Shown in pieces: positions 26,438-34,796 of a stretch of 64,000 nt of DNA. Both the position numbers and the translations under genes were made by a program. The notes beneath the pieces were generated by a model. That model did no database searches and was not told the origin of the DNA. It worked only from the letters and a program-made list of their open reading frames with translations. The stretch's first letter is position 1, and each line of letters begins with the position of its first letter. Source of the stretch: Variovorax sp. 54 (GTDB taxonomy: Bacteria > Pseudomonadota > Gammaproteobacteria > Burkholderiales > Burkholderiaceae_C). The DNA lies in assembly GCF_002754375.1 (NCBI RefSeq), contig NZ_PEFF01000001.1, positions 4,233,501-4,297,500 on the forward strand, written 5' to 3'.

Positions 26438-26483
26438 CGGCCATGCGGTCTACAGTCGGCCAGCCCTTTCATTTCTCATCGCC

Positions 26484-26867
26484 ATGAAACACCCCTTCGC
26501 CGAACTGATCGACCTGCACTGCGAGCAAGCCACCGCAGGCGCCAGCACCATGACGCTGGTCGTCGCGCCGCAGCACCTGAACCCGCATGAAGTGGTGCAC
26601 GGCGCCGTGCTCTACGCGCTGGCCGACACGGGCATGGGCACGGCGCTGTACCCCACGCTCGAGGCGGGCGAGATCTGCGCCACCATCGAGATCAAGATGA
26701 ACTACTTCAAGCCCGTGTTCGAGGGCCGGGTCGTCTGCAAGACCACGCTGCTCAACCGCGGGCGCACCGTCGCCAACCTGGAGTCGCGGCTGTACGTGGG
26801 CGACGTGCTCGTGGGGCATGCGAACGGCAACTACGCGATCTTCCGGCGCAGCCGCGCCGAAGGCTGA
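26484..26867 (+). CDS. PaaI-type hotdog thioesterase
   Basis: A 127-residue hotdog-fold protein with the PaaI/YbgC-like pattern: LNPHEVVHGAVLYALADTGM (active-site HGG-like loop as HGA, then a catalytic acidic residue) and ATIEIKMNYFKPVFEGRVVC. The C-terminal strand is NLESRLYVGDVLVGHANGNY. It probably hydrolyses an acyl-CoA; substrate unknown. It lies 46 bp after the GNAT gene and 76 bp before the large fusion gene, so it may share their transcript. Confidence 0.87.
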   Translation: MKHPFAELIDLHCEQATAGASTMTLVVAPQHLNPHEVVHGAVLYALADTGMGTALYPTLEAGEICATIEIKMNYFKPVFEGRVVCKTTLLNRGRTVANLESRLYVGDVLVGHANGNYAIFRRSRAEG

Positions 26868-26943
26868 GCACGGCGGGGCCCGACGCCGCCCCCGGATTTC
26901 CGCAGTGGCAGGCAGCGCCGCGGCCTGTCATCATTCGCGGCGC

Positions 26944-29900
26944 ATGACTCACCAAGAAGCTCCCGTCCCCCTCGCCGATCTGTTGAACCGCGCCAGGCAG
27001 GCCCTGGCCACCCCGGACGGGGCGCTGCCCCCGGCCGCGCCCGCCACCGACGAGGCCGGCTGCGTGGTGTTCCTCGCGATGGGCGAGGGCGAGAGCCGCG
27101 CCCGCGTCGTCATGGGCCGCGGCCCCGACACCGAGGCCGCGTGGCAGGCCGCCGCCGAGGCGCTGGCCGCGAAGGCCAAGCGCGCCGAGCGGCCCGCGCA
27201 GCGGCTGCGCGCGGAGATCGTCGAGCGGGTCACGCCGATGACCTGGGGCGAACTGAAGGCGCGGCTGGTGCAGACCAAGCGCAACTACTTCAACGAAGGC
27301 ATCGCGTTCGAGGCGCGCTTCGAGACCGCGCTGCTCGCACAAGAGATGCACGGCAGCGCCGTGCTCTACAACGGCACGCTGGACCATGCCGACCCCAACA
27401 GCGGCAACCTGCGCACGCACGCCCAGCGCCGCTTCGGCGCCGAGCACGACTTTCCCACCGACGACGCCACGCCCGTGTGGTGCTTCACCACGCGCGCCGT
27501 GTACGTCGATGCCGAGGGCGCCTGGCCGCTCACGGCCGAAGGGCAGGCCGCGGGCTTTCGCACGCTCACCGACTGGAACGCGAAACAGGTGCGCGCGCTG
27601 GTCGACTCGGCGAGCGACTACCTGGCCGAGCAGGTCAAGCCCACGGGCGAGTTCCATTACGGCTGGTTCCCGTGCTTCGACCGCGCGATTCCCACCTACA
27701 ACACGCTGCGCCACGCCAGCTCCACCTACGCAATGCTCGAAGGCTGGGAGCTCACGCGCAGCGACACGCAGAAGTCCGCCATCGACCGTGCGCTGGCCTT
27801 CCTGAGCCAGCGGCTGATCCGCCGCGCCACGCTGGCTGACGGCACGCAGGCCGCGTTCCTGGTGGACATGGGCAACGAGATCAAGCTCGGCGGCAACGCC
27901 GTGTGCCTGCTGGCCTTCGTGAAGTACACCGAACTGACCGGCGATGCGCAGTACCAGCCGCTCATGGAGCAGCTCGCGCTGGGCATCCGCTCCATGCAGG
28001 ACGCGCAGACCGGCCGCTTCGTGCACGTGCTCAACCACCCGGGGCTCGACGTGAAGGAGCCGTACCGCATCATTTATTACGACGGTGAAGCGGCCTTCGG
28101 CTTGATGCGGCTGTACGGCCTCACGCGCGATGCGCGCTGGCTCGCGGTGGTCGAAAAAGCCTTCGAGCACTTCATCGCGGCGGGCCATTGGCGCGCGCAT
28201 GACCACTGGCTGAGCTACTGCGTCAACGAACTCACGCGCGTCAAGCCCGAAACGCGCTACTACCAGTTCGGCCTGCAGAACATGGCCGGCCACCTGGACT
28301 TCGTGCTGGAGCGCATCACCACCTTCCCCACGCTGCTCGAGCTGATGATGGCCGCGCGCGAGATGGTGCTGCGGCTCGAAGCCGACCCGGCGCTGCGCCC
28401 GCTGCTCGCGGGGCTCGATCGCCACAAGTTCGACCGCGCGCTGGAGCACCGCGCGCGCTACCTCGCCAACGGCCATTTCTGGCCCGAGCTGGCGATGTTC
28501 TTTCGCCACCCCGACCGCATCGCGGGCTCGTTCTTCATCAAGCACCACAGCTTCCGCGTGCGCATCGACGACGTGGAGCACTACCTGTCGGGCTACGTGG
28601 CCTACCACCGGCTGCTCGAAGCGCGCGAGGCGCAGCAAAAGAGCGCGCAGCTCTCGCAGGCCGCCACCGAACCGGCCGCGCCGCGCGGCCTCGAGGGCAC
28701 CGTGTTGTGGGGCGGCGACGTCAACCTGGGCCGCCGCCAGCACTACCGCATGCACGAGTTGGGCGGCCCGGCCCGGATGCTCGGCGACATCCCCGCGCTG
28801 CGCGAGGTGGACCTGCGCATCGTGAATCTCGAATGCGTGGTTGCCACCACGGGCGAGCAGGGCGTCGAGAAGGACGAGGGTGGCCCTTACTACTACCGCG
28901 CGCGGCCCGAGATGCTGTCGGTGCTGACCGAAGCCGGCATCGACATGGTCGCCACGGCCAACAACCACAGCGGCGACTACGGCCCCGAGGCGTTGCTGGA
29001 GCAGCACGGGCTGCTGAACGCCGCCGCCATCGCGTTCGCCGGCACCGGGCCCGACCTCGATTCGGCGCTGCGCCCCGCCTTCCGTCAGGCCGGTGGGCTG
29101 CGCGTGGCGCTGTTCTCGCTCGACGCCACGCAGCCGCGCTTTGCGGCCACCGCGCAGCGCCCCGGCGCGGCCTGGCTGTCGCTCGACGACCCCGCCGCCT
29201 GGCGCGCCACGCTCGCGCCGCGCATCGCTGCCGCGCGCCATGAGGCCGACGTGGTGCTGGTGGCCGTGCACTGGGGCGAGAACCTGGAGACCGCGCCTTC
29301 GCGCGCCGAGATCGCCGTCGGCCATGCCATCGTCGAGGCCGGTGCCGATGCGGTGCTCGGCACCTCGGCCCACGTGCTGCAGGGCATCGAGGTCTACCAG
29401 GGCCGGCCGATCCTGCACGACGCGGGCGACCTGCTGTTCGACGCGATCCGCAACGACCTCGCGGACTCCGGTGTGTTCTCGCTGCGCCTCGGGCCGCATG
29501 GCGTCGAGGAGGTGGTGTTCACGCCGGTGGGCGTGGGCTTCGGTTTCTCGCAGCAGCTCGCGGGCGAGGCGGCGCAGGCCGCGAGCGCGCGCTTTGCCGA
29601 ACTGTGCCGCGCGCTCGGCACCGAGACGACGGCGCGGCCTGATGGACGCTGCGCGCTGCAGCTGTCGCCACCCGAACGCACCGCGCCGGCCGGCCGCCCA
29701 CCGCTGGCGCCGCTGTCGGCGTCGCGCCCGCCCGCGCTCGTCGGCCCCGTGCTCGCGCCCCGGCCCGAATGGTCGGTCGATGCGGTGCCGGCCGATGCGC
29801 AGATGCGCCCGATCGAGATCGGCCCGCTGCGCCTCGTGGGCATCCGCTGCGCGCCGACGCAGATCGTCGGGCGTCGGCTGCTGTGGGTCGAATCGTTCTG

Positions 29901-31734
29901 GACCGTCGATGCGCCCGTGGACGCCGACCTGCGCGTGCAGTTCCGCGCGCTGCCGATGCGCAGCACCACCATGCCGCCGTGGGGCGAGGCCATGGACCAC
30001 GACCCCTGCGACTGGATGTGGCCCACCAGCCGCTGGACGCCGGGGCGCATCTACCGCGACCGCTACGGCCTGCGCGCACCGCGCCCGGGCCTGCTCGAGA
30101 ACGACGTGCTGCAGATCGAGGTGCGCGTGCGAGGCACGTTGCCCGACCTGCCGGGCGCGCGCCGCCTGCCCGTGTGGTGCGGCCTGCGCGTGCCGAAGTT
30201 TCCGACGCCGCTGTCCGAGCGCCCCGCGCCCGTGCTCGCGGCGCTGCGCCCCGGTGCGCCGCCGCAGGCGCCGCCCGTGTGGACCGCCGATGAGCTGCAG
30301 CGCGTCACCGGCGGACAGTGGCTGGTGCCGCCGCCGCCGGACTGGTTCGTGAACGCGGTGGTGCGCGGACCGGCGCACATGGCGCAGCTGCCGGCGCCGG
30401 CGCTGTTCATCGCGTCGGACTACCGCACGCTCGCCAGGCACGAAAACTACAGCAAGCCGCGCGCCGACAACCCCGACCGCCACGACGACCTGCCCGCGCT
30501 GCAGCGCGGGCTGGCGGGCGCCGTGGTGGCGCACCCGGTGGCGGGGCTCGCCCCGTCCTTCCCGCTGCTGCAGGTAGACGACCCGATCCGCGCCATGATC
30601 GACCTGGGCGTGGCCGCGCGTGCGCGCTTCCAGGGCCGCGTGGTGGGCGTCACCGGCACGGTCGGCAAGTCGTCCACCATCGCCATGGTGCGCGACCTGC
30701 TGCCCGAGGCCGCGCGCGTGCACACCACCATCGACAACTACAACTCGCGCGTCGGCGTGCCGGCCATGCTGGCCAACCTCGCGGCCGACGCCGACGTGTG
30801 CGTGCTCGAGATGGCGCAGAGTTCGCTGTGGATGGACCGCGGCCCGATCTCGCTCGTGGCGCGCCCGCACGTGGCCATCCTCACCGAGATCGGCCTGTCG
30901 CAGACCCGCCAGGCCGCCACGCTCGAACAGACGGCCGAGTTCAAGTCGCGCATCTTCCTGGGGCTGGAGCCTGGCGGCGTGGCCATCGTGCCCGACCACA
31001 TTCCCTGCCTGGCGCAGGTGGTGCGGGCCGCGGCGCGCACGGCGGGCGCCATCTGGGTCGTGGGCAGCGGGCCCGACGCCAACGTCCGCATCGTCGACAC
31101 CCGGCCCGAACCCGACGGTGGCTGCCGCGTGCGCATTGCGTTGCCGGGGCGCACGGTCGAGTACCTGTTCCCGATCGCGAGCGCCGGGCTGGTGCGCAAT
31201 TCGTCGCTGGCCTTTGCCGCGCTGCTGGCCATGGGCTTCGACGCCGAGGCCGCGTGCGCGCGCATGCCTTTCGTTCGCCTGCCGTCTTCGGTGATGCAGG
31301 TGCGCGCGCTGCGCACGCAGGGCGGCGTGCAGGCCACGCTGATCGACGACAGCTGGAACGCCGAGGTCATGTCGATGCGCAACGCGATGGAGTTCGTGCG
31401 CACCTACCAGCGTGCCACGCACGGGCCGGTGACGCGCAAGATCGGCGTGCTCGGCCGCATCATCAACCTCGACAAGGAAGCCGAGGCGATGCACCGCAGC
31501 CTCGCTGCACCGGTGCTCGCGTCGGGCATCCAGCACCTCGTGACGCACGGCGCCGAGATGCGCTGGCTGCGCGAGGAGGTGCCGGCCGAGCTGCTCGGCC
31601 CGCACTTCGAAGACGCCGCGCAACTCACCGGCTACCTCGGCGAGTTCCTGCGCGACGGCGACCTGGTGCTGGTGAAGGGCGACCGCCAGCAGTCGGACTT
31701 CGGTCTCGTTTCCGAGCTGCTGCAGAAGCTATGA
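26944..31734 (+). CDS. Giant fusion: toroid-like region, CapA domain and MurF/CapB-like ligase
   Basis: A 1596-residue cytosolic protein without a signal peptide. Residues 1-~575 look like an alpha/alpha-toroid of the six-hairpin glycosidase type (FHYGWFPCFDRAIPTYNTLR; IKLGGNAVCLLAFVKY; YDGEAAFGLMRLYGL). Residues ~585-870 are a CapA-type metallophosphatase-like domain (WGGDVNLGRR, NLECVV, ATANNHSGDYG, VHWGENLE, AHVLQGIEVYQGRPI). About 900-1150 is Pro-rich linker plus a beta-rich segment. About 1155-1596 is a Mur-ligase-like amide synthetase with P-loop GVTGTVGKSS (about 1235) and DDSWNAEVMSMRNAM (about 1468), which matches the MurF DDxxNA motif. CapA and the CapB ligase are separate proteins in poly-gamma-glutamate synthesis; here they share a chain. 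The product is unknown. The stop overlaps the next start (ATGA). Confidence 0.85.
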   Translation: MTHQEAPVPLADLLNRARQALATPDGALPPAAPATDEAGCVVFLAMGEGESRARVVMGRGPDTEAAWQAAAEALAAKAKRAERPAQRLRAEIVERVTPMTWGELKARLVQTKRNYFNEGIAFEARFETALLAQEMHGSAVLYNGTLDHADPNSGNLRTHAQRRFGAEHDFPTDDATPVWCFTTRAVYVDAEGAWPLTAEGQAAGFRTLTDWNAKQVRALVDSASDYLAEQVKPTGEFHYGWFPCFDRAIPTYNTLRHASSTYAMLEGWELTRSDTQKSAIDRALAFLSQRLIRRATLADGTQAAFLVDMGNEIKLGGNAVCLLAFVKYTELTGDAQYQPLMEQLALGIRSMQDAQTGRFVHVLNHPGLDVKEPYRIIYYDGEAAFGLMRLYGLTRDARWLAVVEKAFEHFIAAGHWRAHDHWLSYCVNELTRVKPETRYYQFGLQNMAGHLDFVLERITTFPTLLELMMAAREMVLRLEADPALRPLLAGLDRHKFDRALEHRARYLANGHFWPELAMFFRHPDRIAGSFFIKHHSFRVRIDDVEHYLSGYVAYHRLLEAREAQQKSAQLSQAATEPAAPRGLEGTVLWGGDVNLGRRQHYRMHELGGPARMLGDIPALREVDLRIVNLECVVATTGEQGVEKDEGGPYYYRARPEMLSVLTEAGIDMVATANNHSGDYGPEALLEQHGLLNAAAIAFAGTGPDLDSALRPAFRQAGGLRVALFSLDATQPRFAATAQRPGAAWLSLDDPAAWRATLAPRIAAARHEADVVLVAVHWGENLETAPSRAEIAVGHAIVEAGADAVLGTSAHVLQGIEVYQGRPILHDAGDLLFDAIRNDLADSGVFSLRLGPHGVEEVVFTPVGVGFGFSQQLAGEAAQAASARFAELCRALGTETTARPDGRCALQLSPPERTAPAGRPPLAPLSASRPPALVGPVLAPRPEWSVDAVPADAQMRPIEIGPLRLVGIRCAPTQIVGRRLLWVESFWTVDAPVDADLRVQFRALPMRSTTMPPWGEAMDHDPCDWMWPTSRWTPGRIYRDRYGLRAPRPGLLENDVLQIEVRVRGTLPDLPGARRLPVWCGLRVPKFPTPLSERPAPVLAALRPGAPPQAPPVWTADELQRVTGGQWLVPPPPDWFVNAVVRGPAHMAQLPAPALFIASDYRTLARHENYSKPRADNPDRHDDLPALQRGLAGAVVAHPVAGLAPSFPLLQVDDPIRAMIDLGVAARARFQGRVVGVTGTVGKSSTIAMVRDLLPEAARVHTTIDNYNSRVGVPAMLANLAADADVCVLEMAQSSLWMDRGPISLVARPHVAILTEIGLSQTRQAATLEQTAEFKSRIFLGLEPGGVAIVPDHIPCLAQVVRAAARTAGAIWVVGSGPDANVRIVDTRPEPDGGCRVRIALPGRTVEYLFPIASAGLVRNSSLAFAALLAMGFDAEAACARMPFVRLPSSVMQVRALRTQGGVQATLIDDSWNAEVMSMRNAMEFVRTYQRATHGPVTRKIGVLGRIINLDKEAEAMHRSLAAPVLASGIQHLVTHGAEMRWLREEVPAELLGPHFEDAAQLTGYLGEFLRDGDLVLVKGDRQQSDFGLVSELLQKL

Positions 31735-32681
31735 GCCCGCGCGCGCGCCTGGCCTGTGTGCTCCTCGCGCTCATGCAGACGGCCTGCGCGCAGCGTGCCG
31801 ATCCGCCGAAGGCCGCATCGCCGCGCGAGCCGGCCGCTTCCGCCTCAGCCGAGGGCGCACTGCTGCACTGGAACCAGCCCGCCGTGCGCGCCAACTGCCC
31901 CGACCGCCCCGGCTTCCTCTGGGTGCAGGCGGTCGAGGGGCCGTCGTGCATCCGCTACTTCGCGAGCCGCGACATCGACGACGCGCGCATCGCCATCGTG
32001 CAGTTCTCGGGCGACCGCGACAGCGTGATGAACCAGTCGCCCACGCGCATCCCCGGCAACACCGAACCGTTGCGCACGCTCGACGCGCAGGCCGCGAGCG
32101 ACCGCGCCGGCATGCCGTGGATCTTCATGGCGCGGCCCGGCACCTACGGCTCGTCGGGCGACCACCGCCGGCGGCGCGAGGCGGTGGAGTTCCATGCGCT
32201 CGATGCGGCGCTCGAGGCGCTGATGCAGCGCCACCGGCTGCAGCGCGTGGTGATCGTCGGCCACAGCGGCGGCGCCACGGCCGGCGCCGCGCTGCTCACG
32301 CTCGGGCGCACGCGCGTGGCCTGCGCGGTGCTCACCTCAGGCGCGTTCGACCTGCTGGAGCGCGCGCGCCTGCTCGGCCGCTCGAAGGACGGCCGCACCG
32401 ACACCACGGGCAGCGCGCAGGTCTACGACCCGCTGGACCATGTGGCGGGCATTCCGCGCGACCCGCAGCGGCGCATCGTGCTGATCGGCAACCCTGACGA
32501 CCGCAACACGCCGTTCGCGCTGCAGCAGCGCTTTGCCGATGCGGTGCGCAAGGCGGGCCACCGCGTCGAGGTGATGACGTACGCGGCCGAGCCACCGACC
32601 TTCCACGACCTCAAAGACCGCATCGGCCTGCGCACCGCCTCGCAGTGCGCGCGCGAGGCACTGCAGTCGCAAGCCCGATGA
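31731..32681 (+). CDS. Secreted alpha/beta-hydrolase
   Basis: A 316-residue exported hydrolase. The signal sequence is MSPRARLACVLLALMQTACA; MQTAC resembles a lipobox but lacks a good -3 residue, so lipoprotein versus free periplasmic is open. The fold has the nucleophile elbow VVIVGHSGGATAGAAL (Ser in GHSGG), DHVAGIPRDPQRRIVLIGNP before the acid (GNPDDRNTPFA) and a late His (PTFHDLKDR). A YGSSGDH stretch lies before the elbow. The start overlaps the fusion gene's stop by 4 bp and its stop overlaps galM by 4 bp. A periplasmic hydrolase encoded with a CapA/Mur polymer-type enzyme could trim or release the product; this is inference. Confidence 0.85.
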   Translation: MSPRARLACVLLALMQTACAQRADPPKAASPREPAASASAEGALLHWNQPAVRANCPDRPGFLWVQAVEGPSCIRYFASRDIDDARIAIVQFSGDRDSVMNQSPTRIPGNTEPLRTLDAQAASDRAGMPWIFMARPGTYGSSGDHRRRREAVEFHALDAALEALMQRHRLQRVVIVGHSGGATAGAALLTLGRTRVACAVLTSGAFDLLERARLLGRSKDGRTDTTGSAQVYDPLDHVAGIPRDPQRRIVLIGNPDDRNTPFALQQRFADAVRKAGHRVEVMTYAAEPPTFHDLKDRIGLRTASQCAREALQSQAR

Positions 32682-33730
32682 GCACCTCTCTCACTTCACG
32701 CCCCTTCGGCCTCATGCCCGACGGCCGCCCTGTCACCGAATACACGCTCGACAACGGCCACGGTCTGCGCCTGAGCGCCATCAACCTCGGCGGGATCGTC
32801 ACCGCGCTGCACGTGCCCGACCGGCAGGGGCGCAGCGCGAACGTGGTGCTGGGTTTGCCGTCGCTCGATGACTACCTGAAGCCGCATCCGCACTTCGGCA
32901 CCATCGTCGGGCGGTATGCCAACCGCATCGCGGCGGGCCGCTTCACGCTCGACGGCACTGCTCATCAGCTGGGCCTGAACGATGGCCCGAACACGCTGCA
33001 CGGCGGCGCCACGGGGTTCGGCAAACGCTACTGGGAGATCGCGCCGGTGCCGGATGAGCTCGCCCTCGAACTGCGCTACACCAGTGCCGACGGCGAAGAG
33101 GGCTACCCCGGCGAGGTGCAGCTGACGGTGCGCTACACGCTGAGTGCCACGGCCAACACCTGGCGCATCGACTACCGCGCCACCACCGACCGGCCCACGG
33201 TGCTCAACCTGAGCCACCACGACTACTTCAACCTCGCGGGATCGGGGGCGGTGATGGACCATGTGCTGACGCTTCCCGCGAGCCGCTACTGCCCGGTGGA
33301 TGCCACGCTGATTCCGCTCGGGCTGGGCGAGGTGGCGGGCACGCCTTTCGATTTCCGCACGCCGACGCGCATCGGCGAGCGCATCCGCGAAGGGCACGCG
33401 CAGCTGCTGCGTGCGCACGGCTACGACCACAACTGGGTGCTCGATCGCAGCGGTAACGGGCTTGCACTGGCCGCCCGCCTCGCCCACGAAGCCTCGGGCC
33501 GCGTGATGGACGTGCACACCACCGAGCCCGGCGTGCAGTTCTATTCGGGCAACTTCCTCGACGGCAGCCTGCTCGGCAGCGCGGGTGCGAGCCTGCGCCA
33601 GGGCGACGGCCTGTGCCTGGAGACGCAGCACTTTCCCGATGCGCCGAACCAGCCGGCGTTTCCGTCGACCGTGCTGCGTCCCGGCGAGGTGTTCGCCAGC
33701 ACGACCGAGCACCGCTTCAGCGTTTGCTGA
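32678..33730 (+). CDS. galM: Aldose 1-epimerase (mutarotase)
   Basis: Interconverts alpha and beta anomers of free aldoses. The 350-residue protein has GLRLSAINLGGIVTALHVPD and the active-site blocks VVGRYANRIAAGRF-like GRYANRIAAG and NDGPNTLHGG. Also present are the catalytic His in LNLSHHDYFNLAG, and DHNWVLD with VQFYSGNFLDG. The C-terminal Glu lies in CLETQHFPDAPN. It is translationally coupled (ATGA) to the secreted hydrolase, so it is transcribed with the fusion operon. It may still serve the adjacent sugar-oxidation genes by supplying the right anomer to the dehydrogenase. It is convergent with the lactonase, 13 bp apart. Confidence 0.94.
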   Translation: MSTSLTSRPFGLMPDGRPVTEYTLDNGHGLRLSAINLGGIVTALHVPDRQGRSANVVLGLPSLDDYLKPHPHFGTIVGRYANRIAAGRFTLDGTAHQLGLNDGPNTLHGGATGFGKRYWEIAPVPDELALELRYTSADGEEGYPGEVQLTVRYTLSATANTWRIDYRATTDRPTVLNLSHHDYFNLAGSGAVMDHVLTLPASRYCPVDATLIPLGLGEVAGTPFDFRTPTRIGERIREGHAQLLRAHGYDHNWVLDRSGNGLALAARLAHEASGRVMDVHTTEPGVQFYSGNFLDGSLLGSAGASLRQGDGLCLETQHFPDAPNQPAFPSTVLRPGEVFASTTEHRFSVC

Positions 33731-33743
33731 AGCGCGCGCCGGC

Positions 33744-34688
33744 TCAGCCTGCGAACAATGCTGCCGGCACGCCCGGGCTGTCGATGCGCACCGAGAAGAG
33801 CCCACCGGCCAGCGGCTCGCGCTTCAGTTGTTCTTCGGTGCGGCTGTTGCGCGCCGTCGTGATGTAGAGCGTCTGCATGTCGGCGCCGCCAAAGGCGCAG
33901 TCGGTCACGTTGCTCGCGGGCAGCGCGATGCGGGCTAGCTCGGCGGCGCTCACCGGGTCGTGGCAGGTGATGCAGGCGCCGTCCCAGTGCGCGATCCACA
34001 ACCGGCCGGCCGCGTCGGTGGTCATGCCGTCGGGCAGGCCGTCGCCCTTCGGGAAACGGTGCCACACGCGCTTGTTCGACACCGCACCGGCCGCCATGTC
34101 GAAGTCGTAGGCGTACAGCATGTTGATCGCCGTGTTGTTGAAGTACATGGTGCGGCCGTCGCCCGACCACGTCGGCCCGTTGGTCACCTCGAAGCCGTCG
34201 TCGTGCCGCGTGCATTGGCCGTCGGCGTCGAAGCGGTAGAGCGCGCCGGTGGGCGCCTTGCAGTCGAAGTCCATGCTGCCGGCCCAGAAGCGGCCCCGGC
34301 TGTCGCACTTGCCGTCGTTGAAGCGGTTGCCGGTGCGCTCGGGTTCGGGCTGGTGCAGGTAGCGCGGCGTCGCGGTGTCGCCGGGCGCGGTGGTGTCGAA
34401 CAGCGCGAAGCCGCGGCGCAGCGTGAGGAACAGGCCCGGCGCCGACGCGCGCTCGGCAATCGCGGTGATCTCTTCGTCGAAATGCCAGGTGCGCTGCGCG
34501 CCCGTGGCCGGGTCGTAGCGGAAGAGGCGCGGTTTCAGGATGTCGATCCAGTACAGCACCTGCTCGCGCACCGACCACAGCGTGCCCTCGCCGAGGTCGG
34601 CGGCGGCGGGCCAGAGGCATTCGGGCGTGCCGAGCACGCGAGGGGCCGCGAGCGGCGAAGAAGGGGCGCTTGTCTCTTGCATGTTCAT
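33744..34688 (-). CDS. SMP-30/gluconolactonase-family sugar lactonase
   Basis: A 314-residue six-bladed beta-propeller lactonase. Metal-site residues appear in LGEGTLWSVREQVLYWIDI (Glu), NRFNDGKCDSRGRFWAGSMD (Asn and Asp), VTNGPTWSGDGRTMYFNNT (Asn) and GLPDGMTTDAAGRLWIAHWD (catalytic Asp). It should open the sugar lactone (for example L-arabinono-1,4-lactone) made by the dehydrogenase transcribed divergently from 34797. A good sigma70 promoter lies at 34746-34774. The start ATG (34688) follows AGAAAGAAC; a second ATG is two codons later. Confidence 0.92.
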   Translation of the reverse strand: MNMQETSAPSSPLAAPRVLGTPECLWPAAADLGEGTLWSVREQVLYWIDILKPRLFRYDPATGAQRTWHFDEEITAIAERASAPGLFLTLRRGFALFDTTAPGDTATPRYLHQPEPERTGNRFNDGKCDSRGRFWAGSMDFDCKAPTGALYRFDADGQCTRHDDGFEVTNGPTWSGDGRTMYFNNTAINMLYAYDFDMAAGAVSNKRVWHRFPKGDGLPDGMTTDAAGRLWIAHWDGACITCHDPVSAAELARIALPASNVTDCAFGGADMQTLYITTARNSRTEEQLKREPLAGGLFSVRIDSPGVPAALFAG

Positions 34689-34714
34689 TTGTTCTTTCTG
34701 AATGTCATGTCGCC

Positions 34715-34744
34715 TTGACGCGGCGGATCGTATCAAGGCATATT
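34715..34744 (+). promoter_or_regulatory. Candidate promoter of the sugar dehydrogenase gene
   Basis: TTGACG (34715-34720), an 18-bp spacer and CATATT (34739-34744) face the dehydrogenase gene. An inverted repeat TATCAA-N6-TTGATA (34731-34748) overlaps the -10. The two promoters of this divergent region overlap, so one bound regulator could affect both. Confidence 0.4.
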
Positions 34745-34745
34745 G

Positions 34746-34774
34746 ATAATAGAAATTGAAAATAACTGCATCAA
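34746..34774 (-). promoter_or_regulatory. Promoter of the lactonase gene
   Basis: On the minus strand TTGATG (34774-34769), a 17-bp spacer and TATTAT (34751-34746) form a near-consensus sigma70 promoter about 50 bp upstream of the lactonase ATG. Its -35 touches the 16-bp box beginning at 34774. Confidence 0.6.
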
Positions 34775-34789
34775 TTGATATGCGTTTTG
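34774..34789. promoter_or_regulatory. 16-bp box shared with the lysR/ALDH promoter region (copy 1)
   Basis: ATTGATATGCGTTTTG matches 15 of 16 bases with 36605-36620 in the lysR/aldehyde dehydrogenase divergent region. It adjoins the palindrome ATCAATTGAT (34770-34779) and covers the lactonase -35 edge. It is a candidate binding site for the LysR regulator encoded at 35598-36557. Confidence 0.5.
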
Positions 34790-34796
34790 CAATGTC

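Noticed and set aside
26752..31623. Minus-strand open frame of 1623 codons
   Set aside because: It is the antisense shadow of the CapA-Mur fusion gene in GC-rich DNA; the translation is Arg/His/Ala-rich without any domain, while the plus strand has clear motifs.
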